This document shows, piece by piece, positions 20,153 to 28,370 of a stretch of DNA of 64,000 nt (position 1 is its first letter; every line of letters starts with the position of its first letter). The notes beneath the pieces are model-generated. The model did not search any database, had not been told where the DNA came from, and was given only the letters and a program-made list of their open reading frames with translations. The translations under genes were made by a program, and so were the position numbers. The DNA is taken from NCBI GenBank assembly GCA_037043015.1, contig CM073328.1, positions 3,025,409-3,089,408 of the forward strand. The letters are read 5' to 3'. This DNA comes from Bryum argenteum. Taxonomy: Eukaryota; Streptophyta; Bryopsida; Bryales; Bryaceae.

Positions 20153-21745
20153 CTAGTAATCTAGCATCCGTCTGGTTGATTCGTTTGTTAGTAGATGTTC
20201 ACATGAATTTATATTAGGGCTTATAGTTGTTATTAGCGCAAATAGTATGTGTGCTAAAGGGTAATTTCTTATTTGGTTTAGATATGTATTTAAATGTGGG
20301 AAGTCTCTAATAGTGTTTTGATGGTTTTGGTGATCTTGTTTTAGAATGGGAGAGAAATTTTTTGCAAGATTTTGGTATTCGGGTTGGAGTTTGATTGTAC
20401 ATGTAATAAAGTATGTTTTGTATCTTCGTTTGTGAGCCGGTGGGTGAGTTTCTAGCACGTTTGGCATGGGACCAGGGTTTGTTTCAATATCCCCACATTT
20501 TAATAAATGGTGCGTATCATTGTATTTATAATAGTATGTGTTGAGAGTCTTTGTGGGCACATATGTGGAGACGGTGTTAACAATAGATATTTTGAAAAGC
20601 TTTGTTTTGGTCGGAAAATATATAACTTTAAAGAATAGGTCTTCTAAAAATAGGTTGGTGTTTGATTCCAAATAATTGGGGTCTCTTGTTACTATCTTGA
20701 ATATTTCTATTTCTAGTATGTTTGTTTTTGGTTTATATTCCGGAAATGTTTTATATCTATGTTTATGCGTGGTTGAACGAATGTCAAGCATATTTTGCAT
20801 AGGGTCCCGATTTGATTCTATATCTTTGCATGTTAATAGGATTGTTTTGTTATCATATAAAAGGTAGTAGAATTTTGGATTTTTACGTTTATTTTTATAT
20901 GTAAAGTATTTTTTTATAGTAGTGTTGAGGGTCGGTTGTGTAGAGTAATATGTTATATATTTTGTTATGTATGTAAAAGGATATTCATTATTACTATAAT
21001 TTCTATTCACTTTCTTTGTTTTTTCTTTCCCTCCTATTACCTTTACTTTCTGTCTTCTATTTTCTTCTTTTATGTTGGTATTGTCTAGATTTACTATGTC
21101 GGTATTATTTTGTTTTAATATGTCGGCATTTTCTTGTTTTTCTATGTCGGTATTTTCTTGTTTAACTATGTCGGTATTTTTTTGATTTAGTATGTTGGTA
21201 TTTTTTTGATTTACTATGTCGGAATTTTTTTGTTTTACTATATCGGTATTTTCTTGTTTTACTATGTCGGTATTTTTTTGTTTTATTATGTCCGCATTTT
21301 CTTGTTTTTCTATGTCGGTATTTTCTTGTTTTACTATGTTGGTATTTTTTTGATTTATTATGTTGGTAATTTTTTGATTTACTATGTCGGTATTTTTTTG
21401 TTTTACTATATCGGTATTTTCTTGTTTTACTCTGTCGGTATTTTTTTGTTTTATTATGTCCGCATTTTCTTGTTTTACTATGTCGGTATTTTTTAGATTT
21501 ATTATGTCGGTATTTTCTTGTTTTACTATGTCGGTATTTTTTTGTTTTATTATGTCCGCATTTTCTTGTTTTACTATGTCGGTATTTTTTAGATTTATTA
21601 TGTCGGTATTTTTTTGTTTTACTATATCGGTATTTTCTTGTTTTACTATGTCGGTATTTTTTTGTTTTATTATGTCCGCATTTTCTTGCTTTTCTATGTC
21701 GGTATTTTTTAGATTTATTATGTCGGTATTTTCTAGATTTATCAT
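20153..21745 (-). CDS. LINE N-terminal polyprotein ORF: 24-bp repeat domain plus duplicated 2A module
   Basis: A 530-codon ORF. Residues 1 to about 220 are nearly pure tandem octapeptides of the form NTDIVKQE / NADIIKQK / NTDIINLK. A basic spacer follows (RRQKVKVIGGKEKTKKVNR). Then come two related modules. The first has YYLLYDNKTILLTCKDIESN and MLDIRSTTHKHRYKT. The second has YYYKYNDTHHLLKCGDIETN ending PGP, then VLETHPPAHKRRYKT. The second carries a canonical 2A motif. 2A peptides make the ribosome skip one peptide bond between Gly and Pro, so this element probably releases its N-terminal repeat domain co-translationally. The ORF starts inside the repeats because an in-frame TGA lies just upstream. 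The preceding coding part is in the other frame (21162-22073). Confidence 0.7.
   Translation of the reverse strand: MINLENTDIINLKNTDIEKQENADIIKQKNTDIVKQENTDIVKQKNTDIINLKNTDIVKQENADIIKQKNTDIVKQENTDIINLKNTDIVKQENADIIKQKNTDRVKQENTDIVKQKNTDIVNQKITNIINQKNTNIVKQENTDIEKQENADIIKQKNTDIVKQENTDIVKQKNSDIVNQKNTNILNQKNTDIVKQENTDIEKQENADILKQNNTDIVNLDNTNIKEENRRQKVKVIGGKEKTKKVNRNYSNNEYPFTYITKYITYYSTQPTLNTTIKKYFTYKNKRKNPKFYYLLYDNKTILLTCKDIESNRDPMQNMLDIRSTTHKHRYKTFPEYKPKTNILEIEIFKIVTRDPNYLESNTNLFLEDLFFKVIYFPTKTKLFKISIVNTVSTYVPTKTLNTYYYKYNDTHHLLKCGDIETNPGPMPNVLETHPPAHKRRYKTYFITCTIKLQPEYQNLAKNFSPILKQDHQNHQNTIRDFPHLNTYLNQIRNYPLAHILFALITTISPNINSCEHLLTNESTRRMLDY
20468..20506 (-). other. 2A 'stop-carry-on' peptide coding sequence (intact motif)
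   Basis: Codons read LLKCGDIETNPGP, then M-P. The last eight residues fit the 2A consensus D-(V/I)-E-x-N-P-G-P exactly, and the upstream LL-K-C-G is typical of 2A peptides. Skipping would occur between the Gly (20471-20473) and the final Pro (20468-20470). Confidence 0.88.
20801..20839 (-). other. Decayed second 2A-like motif
   Basis: LLTCKDIESNRDP sits at the same place in the first copy of the duplicated module. The DIExN part is kept, but the NPGP end reads NRDP. At DNA level the difference is small and looks like two compensating one-base indels in a C/G run, so the frame is kept. Predicted inactive. Confidence 0.75.
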
Positions 21746-21815
21746 GTCGGTATTTTTTAGATTTACTGTGTCGGTATTTTCTAGATTTACTGTGTCGGTA
21801 TTTTCTATTTTTAGT
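21075..21815. repeat. 24-bp coding minisatellite, about 30 copies
   Basis: The unit on the plus strand is 'tatgtcggtattttcttgtttt' plus two bases, with common variants (ttttttgttttat, gtccgcattttc, ttagattta). The period is 24 bp, a multiple of three, and units lack stops in several frames on both strands. Variants follow a higher-order order rather than a random mix, which suggests blocks of several units were duplicated. Confidence 0.95.
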
Positions 21816-22073
21816 AATTTTTTGTTTCACTTTCTCTATCACACTCTTGCTTCTCAATCCTTCAGCTTCACCAGTTCCTTCTTTCAGCGCCAACTGCTCC
21901 ATAGCTACAAACCCCAGCCAGAATGTCTTCGGCGTTTCCTCGATTGCTGCTACATTCTTCTTCCTCTTGCTGCCGCTTCCTCCGGATCCTTCCTGGTTTC
22001 TTTTCGTATGTTGAGTTTCGATTTGTGTTACTCTGCAATCGTCATCCGCTTCCGCCATATTTGTGTCCAGCAT
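21162..22073 (-). CDS. LINE 5' ORF entering the minisatellite in the alternative frame
   Basis: A 303-codon ORF starting MLDTNMAEADDDCRV; the second Met (MAEADDD) is an equally good start. The first 85 residues are non-repetitive: TQIETQHTKRNQEGSGGSGSKRKKN, then TFWLGFVAMEQLALKEG. The rest is a basic octapeptide repeat (KYRHSKSK, KCGHNKTK). This repeat is the same DNA that encodes NTDIVKQE in the frame of the 2A ORF, which is +1 relative to this one. Either the upstream part was shifted by a mutation, or the element uses frameshifting inside the repeat. I cannot tell which. No known domain. Confidence 0.5.
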   Translation of the reverse strand: MLDTNMAEADDDCRVTQIETQHTKRNQEGSGGSGSKRKKNVAAIEETPKTFWLGFVAMEQLALKEGTGEAEGLRSKSVIEKVKQKITKNRKYRHSKSRKYRHSKSKKYRHDKSRKYRHNKSKKYRHRKARKCGHNKTKKYRHSKTRKYRYSKTKKYRHNKSKKYRHSKTRKCGHNKTKKYRHSKTRKYRHNKSKKYRHSKTRKCGHNKTKKYRQSKTRKYRYSKTKKYRHSKSKNYQHNKSKKYQHSKTRKYRHRKTRKCGHNKTKKYRHSKTRKYRYSKTKKFRHSKSKKYQHTKSKKYRHS

Positions 22074-22100
22074 TTTCCCCGGTGTACTTTCTCATAATAG

Positions 22101-22952
22101 CCGCGCGTGTCTGACTTTCCCCCTGTGCGCCATCTCGCAAATCCAATTTTTCTTTGTTTTTTCTCGTATTTTCTTTCAACGATTTGGTCTCATAATCGAT
22201 CAAGCTATTCTCGCTTCAATCTGCTCCTTCTCACGCGTGCATAGGGGTCGATATACTGATTGTAAGCTCTTGACCTATTCAGCACATACAATCTTTGCTA
22301 CTAGTTTCTTTTTCAATTCAATGAGCAAAAACGAGTTTAGGGTTAGGTTCTTACCCGAAAGTCAGATCTAGTGTTTCTACGGCCGTCTCTTCTGCAAGTG
22401 CTGTCGTCGCTCTTCTCTCTTGCAAACGAATCACCAATGTCGCGCGGCGGCGAAAAAAAATTTCTCAAATCGGATCTGCGCCTAAAGTCGCGTCTAGGTT
22501 CCATATCTGGCCTGCAGCGATTTCAGCACTCGAAATCCTAAGCTCCTGGTAGTTTCAAGCCTTTCAATGTTGGATCTAAGCTCTATTTCCCAGCCCGCTT
22601 TCAGATCTACAATAGCAACTCCAACAACTCAAACCCTCATTCCACCACTTTCACTACCTACGCTTTGTGTGCATTCGTGGTGCGGTTAGATCACTCCTAA
22701 CACAAATCGCACACACGGGTTACGATTGCAGCATTGCTACGACACCAGATCTGGTCCTATCCGCTCTCTACTCCTCTCTCTCCATTTCCCTACAATCCCC
22801 CCATGTGGTTACTACTCAACTACTTTGAGCACCTTACTATATACTAAGACATGAAAATACTCACATTTGTGCTTCGAGGATTTCTAGCATACTTTGTACT
22901 TCATGCAATTGATTACTACTTCGTTTCAATTCTGAATGAACCTACAAGAATG
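22101..22952. other. Likely LINE 5' UTR and pre-insertion DNA; no gene seen
   Basis: 22100-22800 is more C/T-rich than its surroundings and may include the 5' UTR of the retrotransposon. The exact 5' border was not found, and no protein-coding gene is supported. Confidence 0.35.
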
Positions 22953-23896
22953 TACAGTGGGGTACAGTTTGCTTACGAATTCCTCCCCAGTAGGAGTATT
23001 TGTGAATAGTTTGACAATTCATTCTGAGCTCAAAAATGATCGGAATTGAAATCCGTAAAGTGGGTTGAAATCACATCAGAGTGTACTAAAATATTATGAT
23101 AGAATATCAATTTTTCCTTGTAATGTCATTTACCATATTACAATTACTTCATACATCTACCATAGACTACTCCTACTTTTTGTTTTATTAAAATATACAA
23201 TTTAATTGCAAGTTTGAAAATAATTAGCTTTGGAAGTTGTTCTTAAGGTACTTAGGCACATATTTGTGGTATCATTGATATACCTCTTATTTGATATTCA
23301 ATTGGAGAAATTTCTTAGTAAGTCCTACTAACCAGTAAACTTTACCCAAAACATGTGAAAGCCTTTTACACAGTTACATATGTTTTTGAAAGACCAACAA
23401 ATATCCTTGGAGGATGGTTAGAGGCTATTAGAGTAATAACTCTCATGCCTAGCTTACATTCTTATATTATTCTTGCCAAGTTCAAAGGAAGATTCAATTT
23501 CCATTTGAGTTTTTATTAGAGACTCATAAGAAACCACTTCATCACCAAAAAAAAGTCAAGAGAGGATATTCTTTTTAATATTTAAGTATGTGCCTAAGTA
23601 CCTTAAGAACAACTACTAAAGCTAATTTTAAACTTGCAATTGAAATGTATATCAAACAAAAAACAAAAAGTAGAAGCAGTCAATGGTGGATGGTGTATAA
23701 AGTAATCGTAATATGATAAATTGCATTACAAAGAATAATTGATATTTTATCATAGTATTGTGGTACACTCTGATGTGATTCCAACCCACTTTACGACTTT
23801 CAATTCTGATCATTTTTGAGCTCACAATCAATTTTCAAACTATTCACAAATACTCCCACTCAGGAGGAATTCGTAAGCTAAGTGTATCCCACTGTA
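22953..23896. mobile_element. TA-flanked fold-back element with about 320-bp inverted arms (Tc1/mariner-like)
   Basis: The left arm (22955 to about 23275) and right arm (about 23575-23894) are long inverted repeats around a 300-bp spacer. Shared landmarks include the ends CAGTGGGGTACA and (inverted) CAGTGGGATACA, then GCTTACGAATTCCTCC, AAATGATC, AACCCACTT and, innermost, 'cttaaggtacttaggcaca'. Both ends are bordered by TA. TA target sites and CAGT-type termini fit Tc1/mariner. No ORF inside, so it is nonautonomous. Arms differ at many places, so it is an old insertion. Confidence 0.85.
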
Positions 23897-24128
23897 CAAC
23901 TCAAATAACGATGTGCTCACCCAAAATAAAAATAAAAGTAGAAAATGACATGTTGTATTCATTCAGTGTACCTGCAGTGTCATGCAGGTTGGCGGGAGCC
24001 GTTGCCTCCCTTGAGATTAGGGCATCCAGGTTGTCTGCTCCGGCAGATTGTCTGCTCTCCTTCATCGTCCCATGACTTCCGTTGCCACACAGGCTGTCTA
24101 CAGCGGCATCATAGCCCGCTCCGTCTCC

Positions 24129-25049
24129 TCATAGGCCATCCTCCATCGATCCTCCTCTTCCCTGATGTTCTTTGTGTTGTTGTCTTGAGCTGCTCTTCGC
24201 CGGACACAAACTGCCGAGGTCGCTGCCTCCTACTGTGTTGGACGCCTCGCTGTTCCCCTTCTCGCCACCGCAGGCCTTGTCCATGGCCTCTTTTCGTTTG
24301 CGTGACCTAGTCATAGGCCTTGATATTTGCTGCGACGAAGAAGGTGGCGTAATGAATGTTTTCTGTTGCATCAACACAGGTGCTTCTTGCATCAACAATG
24401 GCGGAGATACAAGCTGATTGCAGTTGTCTTCGTCTGATTCAGTGCCAGAGGTGAAACCTAGGTTACTGTAATCACACTCAGAGGTAAGCGAGTTTGTTTC
24501 TGACGTCGAAATTTCTTCAGTTTCATCTTCAGTGTCACTTTGTATGACCTCATTGTGACTCTCTGACACCCCTCCAACACCTGCAGCGGATCGCGAAGCG
24601 GAGGTGGGTTCATGCCGTTGAGCAGGTGCTGGGGCGAGTCACTCAAGTCGAGGAGCGACGACAAACGATGGCAGCGGAGCGGCGACAGAGCGGGAGGCGG
24701 GTCCTTGCCGATGAGGAGGAGCAACAGCAGTCGGCGTCGGCATGGCGGCGACAGAGGGGGAGGCCGGTGCCGGAGTGAGTCCCTGCCGACAGAGCGGCGA
24801 CAGATCGGGCGGATCCATCGACGACGAGGGCTTGTTGTGGGTGCAGGTCAGCTCTTCGACAACGGTTGATCCCTCTCCATCGACAACAGGAGCTCGCCTC
24901 CGACCGGCTGCAAGCGCTTGTCTCCGACTGGCTCCATGAGCTTGCCTCCGTCCGGCTGCAAGCGCTTGTCTCCGACTAGCTCCATGAGCTCGCCCACGAC
25001 CAGGAGCTTGCCCACGACTAAGAGCGCTGGCAGCACCGTGGCCTTGCAT
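24129..25049 (-). pseudogene. Broken low-complexity ORF with tandem repeats, unknown
   Basis: Two ORF segments in one frame are separated only by a TGA (near 24637-24639), with a second TGA at 24129 and open frame again beyond it. The first segment (25049-24639) starts MQGHGAASALSRGQAPGRGRAHG and has a tandem repeat, GASRRQALAAGRRQAH twice. It is otherwise Ala/Pro/Arg-rich. The second segment (24636-24132) is acidic and Ser/Thr-rich (SDTEDETEEISTSE, SGTESDEDNC), then basic (MTRSRKRKEAMDK). The two in-frame stops in an otherwise open, unusually GC-rich frame point to a recently decayed gene or a transposon accessory ORF. I do not recognise a family. Confidence 0.35.
24885..24995. repeat. 54-bp tandem repeat, two copies
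   Basis: 'ggctgcaagcgcttgtctccgact' followed by 'ggctccatgagctt' occurs at about 24909 and again at about 24953, with nearby partial copies. It encodes the Arg/Ala-rich repeat of the ORF above. Confidence 0.7.
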
Positions 25050-25928
25050 TACTACAGTGAGAAACTCTAGTTTTGCTACAATCTGCTTACACGGGTGCTT
25101 ACTTGAACATTAGATTCAACTTGCAATGCTCTATGTTGGAATGTTGCAGAGTACATAATGCACAAGGTGGAAGAGATGATTGTTTCTGCACTGATTTTTT
25201 GCCAAATTTGTAACTTCAAATAAATGACTAGCAATTTGTTGTCAATATGTGAGTGCTTGAATGATGTTTTCTCCAAAGTGGAGGTTCCTATTTCAAGATT
25301 GCAATAAATGTGATGTCTACTTAGAATCCACTTGTTGTGTTCTGATTGAGTTTGTGATGTGATCATGGTGTCTTTGTTATGTTTTGTCTTTAGAATGGGA
25401 AATTTGAGTCTAAAAAGGACCTCAGAAGTTGCCATGGTGTGTAGAAGTGTGATTGTGCACAACTGCCCTTCTATTTGAGCTGATTCTAACAATATATCTA
25501 AAATTGAATAAAAGATGTTGACTTTCTGAGCATGTGAACACTATGGCAAAAATTGAATAAAATATGTTGATTTTGTAAGCATGTGAACAGTGGAGAGTGA
25601 GGGGAGGAATCATGGGTGACCCTCAAACCCTTTCTGCCCCTCTGTCAAATTTCAAAATTTCCATTTTCAAGTTGTTGCCCAATCAATGGCCAAACTCACA
25701 CTTGATTGGCTCTAGATGCTGCCCACAAGCTGCCCAAGTCCAAATCTTTGCCCTGTTTGTGTTTGAAGCTTAGTAGAAAAAATTCTATGAATTCAAATGA
25801 GGTTTTGTAAATTGGATGTAGTTCTCAACTCACCAAACTCCTAGTAAAAAAAAAATTACTTTGCAAAAAGTTACTTTTTTTACCCACTGGAGCCCCTCAA
25901 AAATCGGCATCGACCAGAATATGGTCAA
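25050..25928. other. Intergenic DNA; internal duplication, no gene
   Basis: At 25485-25595, 'aaaattgaataaaa(g/t)atgttgactttctgagcatgtgaaca' occurs twice with a period near 55 bp. From 25850 the sequence resembles 45020-45107 and ends in the TTAA terminus. No gene is supported. Confidence 0.45.
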
Positions 25929-25947
25929 TTGGGCTTTTAGGGGTTAA
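25929..25947. mobile_element. Terminal repeat of a TTAA-bordered element (right end)
   Basis: 'ttgggcttttagggg' followed by TTAA is the exact inverse of the left terminus at 9383-9401. The preceding 80 bp resemble the sequence before the similar end at 45088-45107. No partner left end of the same copy was found nearby. Confidence 0.55.
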
Positions 25948-25956
25948 GTAATAGAC

Positions 25957-26170
25957 TAGTATGCCTCCTTGGCATTGCCGCGTTCATACAAATAATTTGC
26001 AGTGTTTTTGGGGCCATGAATATTTCAAAATTTAATATCTTGGGATAATATTGACCCAATACCGTGAATTGATTGTTTCTTGCAACTCTGCGTATAAATC
26101 CGCTTCCAATAACACTTCATACGCCCCCATCTCAGTGACAATGCCCGCCCATGACTATAATGTCAGTCAC
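25957..26170 (+). repeat. Third copy of the dispersed repeat seen at 3148-3765
   Basis: Landmarks 'agtatgcctcc', 'ggggccatgaatat', 'cgcttccaataacacttcatacgcccccatct' and 'tgactataatgtcagtcactc' align in order with the copies near the RING gene. It lies just 3' of the minus-strand kinase pseudogene. Confidence 0.6.
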
Positions 26171-26263
26171 TCACACACTGAAAATCTCATTTTACTCCTT
26201 CGAGCCCCAGTCCGGACGTTAAAAAAAGAACTCTACGAACCCAATATCGCTGCAATTCTTACT

Positions 26264-27556
26264 CTACTGAAGTAGCTGGCGCCAACCCAGAACCCTTTCT
26301 CGAAGAAGAGTTAACAATTCTCACTATTTCGGCAAATCCCGAGGCTCTCAGAAGGATTCTGATGCCAACATCTTTCTAACAAATGCTGAATCCTTTTTCG
26401 AATGAGAGCTAACAATTCTCACTATTTCAGTAAAGCTAGGTCTACCTTTCAGAAGGATTCTCATGCCAAAATCTTTTCAACAAACGCTTTATCCAAGACT
26501 TACTATGTTTCGGTAAACAAGGTCGTCGGCCTGCTATAACAATGTCATAATCACAACCAAGAAGGTCATGAAAGGGAAGATGACCAGTGATCATCTCAAA
26601 GCAAATCATTCCATAACTGTAAACATCGGATTCAAAAGTGAACAACTCCGAGGTGATGTTGCGGTTTTTCACAGCTTGAAGTATCTCCGGAGCCCTCCAG
26701 AACCTCGTTCCCACCACACCAACCGAGCATTCGTAATCTGCAACCTCACAAGTGTAGGAGTCTCTTGTTGGATCGAAGTGAGGATTGTTTGTCAAGCGGA
26801 GATTCGTATAGATGAGAATGTTTGAAGATTTTAAATCACGGTGGACGATGTTGTCCTTGTGGAGAGCTTGTATCCCTAGAGCAATTCGTAACATGTTGCG
26901 CTCAAGCTCAACTTCTGAGAATTGGACACCCCTTTCCAGTCGCAGATCAATGAGCTTCCGAAGGTCTCCCCATCGTTTGAACATTTGAAATGCAAAGCGC
27001 CCGTTCATCACCACTGTTCAACTTAGTATGGGAGACTCGCCACTATCACTGTAGCCGTAACAATCACGAATCTGCTCCAGCATCCCTTGTGGCCATTGTT
27101 TTTGAAGATCGTTTATGGAATATCGATCTTTAAAACCTTCAACACCATGTCGCAACATACGGAATCGGTGACGTGCGGAAAATGTGCCTCGTAAATTTCT
27201 GCTTGCCCTCCTTCCGCTATCATTGCTCCAATCTTTAAATCGTCTCAACTGCACCGGAAAAAGTCGCCCGTGTCTGGCCATTGCCTCTGGAGGCTCGCTA
27301 CTATCTCCGCGTTTGTTAAGTGAGCTGCTTCTTCCTCGTTGCTGCTTCGCAATGTTGACTCAAACTCGCTCCAATGAACTCGAGAAGCTTCTATCTCAAA
27401 CTCAATGTCTTTTTCCCGCTCAATCCTCAAAGACTTCGCAGGTGCAGATACCATAGCTCTACGATTGAGTAGAAAATTCATTGAAAGAGAGTAGAAGCTT
27501 CGATGGCCTGAAGCAGTACTGTTCACTACTTCAACATTCTCCTGCTTTTTTGCCAT
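26264..27556 (-). pseudogene. Second protein-kinase pseudogene of the same family, multiply disrupted
   Basis: N-terminal part MAKKQENVEVVNSTASG... to DFFRCS, then a TGA, then DDLKIGAMIAEGGQAEIYEAHF (glycine loop) and MVLKVLK. A one-base shift follows, then DRYSINDLQKQWPQGMLEQ, another in-frame TGA after SPILS, and then a clean 190-codon C-lobe. The C-lobe has GRFAFQMFKRWGDLRKLI, IVHRDLKSSNILI, VADYEC (DFG changed to DYE), GTRFWRAPEIL, DVYSYGM, GRRPCLP and FWHENPSER. At the tail, a frameshift is followed by RPSFTEIVRIVSS and then a second, diverged copy of the same tail (FAEIVRIVNSSSRKG). With two stops and at least two shifts, it cannot make a full kinase. The layout matches the pseudogene at 607-1850 but is only moderately similar, so the two are old duplicates. 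Confidence 0.85.
26312..26505. repeat. About 100-bp tandem duplication of the kinase tail
   Basis: 'taacaattctcactatttc' occurs at 26312 and 26410. 'agaaggattct' then 'atgccaa' and 'atcttt' occur at 26350 and 26451. The period is about 98-101 bp. Confidence 0.85.
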
Positions 27557-27771
27557 TACAACGACGCCCTATCTCTGGCTCAAGGCCTCTCGAGAAGCTT
27601 AGAAAGCTCAATTGAACCTCGCATGTCGCAAGTCTCGTCCTCACCTAATTAACGACAACGCTGCGACAACACCTATCCTTTCTGCTGCACATAAAAAATC
27701 TGTTAAAATTTGCAAAATCCTTCTTATCTAAACCTTCGCCGTTGCTTAATTCCTATACGCTTGGCACCAGA

Positions 27772-28370
27772 AAGTGATCACCGAAAGCGACAATCTCAAG
27801 CTGTTGAACCGAAAACTATTCAATACTATAGAGAGTAGAAAGTACTAGCTGTAATCAATCCACGGATTCAAGACCAACAGCAATGAATCCGAATCATACT
27901 TCACTCAACCTGAGAGGACTCTTGGTTGCTAATTACCGAAGCGAGGCTTGCTTGCTGCAAATTGAGATTGAGAGTGCGCTCATGCGAACTATGTCGAAAG
28001 AAAGGATTTCTCAATTCAACCTCGACTCTCAAGCTCTCGCAAGTGACAGTGAGACCGAGGAATAGATTTTCGGCGACCGGAAGTAACAAGAAGCGACATT
28101 CTCAAGCTCTTGAACCGGAAACTGAACAAATTTCAGACGCGAAGAGAGTACTGTGATCAATCCACGGTTTCAAGACTCACAGCAATGAATCTCTAAATCA
28201 CAATTCACTCAACCTAAGAGGACACTTAATTGCTAATTAGCGAAGCGAGGCTTGAGAGCTCCAAGAGTGCGTCATGCGATCTATGTCGAAAGAAAGGAAT
28301 ATTCGACTCAACCTCGACTCTTAAGCTCTTAGATACTAAGCATGTGACAGTGAGGATGAGAATTTGATAT
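27772..28370. repeat. About 300-bp imperfect tandem duplication upstream of the kinase pseudogene
   Basis: Two copies (about 27772-28072 and 28073-28370) share 'caatctcaagct.ttgaaccg', 'gatcaatccacgg.ttcaagac', 'gcaatgaat', 'gcgaagcgaggcttg', 'ctatgtcgaaagaaagga' and 'caacctcgactct.aagctct'. Short ORFs in it are incidental. It lies in the 5' flank of the minus-strand kinase pseudogene. Confidence 0.85.

Larger units (their letters stand above)
13405..22100 (-). mobile_element. Large non-LTR retrotransposon (LINE) with 2A peptide, APE endonuclease, RT, RNase H and a C-terminal RLE-like domain
   Basis: Reading 5' to 3' on the minus strand, the element shows an N-terminal ORF with a long minisatellite (22073-21075), a duplicated 2A module (about 20950-20400), a linker (20147-19818), an APE endonuclease (19850-19312), a reverse transcriptase (18103-17273), a connecting region (16912-15313), RNase H (14940-14009), a Cys/His motif, a restriction-like endonuclease-type domain (13973-13461), and an A-rich 3' tail (poly-T on the plus strand at 13411-13444). 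Having both APE and RLE together with RNase H is the layout of the Dualen/RandI clade. At least ten frameshifts or stops separate the pieces, so the copy is inactive. The borders are approximate: the 3' end is fixed by the tail, the 5' end only by the first ATG. No target-site duplication was identified. Confidence 0.8.

Noticed and set aside
21075..21815. Possible CRISPR or regulatory repeat array
   Set aside because: Head-to-tail 24-bp units without spacers that encode in-frame octapeptides; a coding minisatellite.
21206..22114. Long plus-strand ORFs rich in Phe, Ser and Val across the minisatellite
   Set aside because: They are read-through of a 24-bp repeat without stops and run antisense to the LINE ORF; the composition is that of the repeat.
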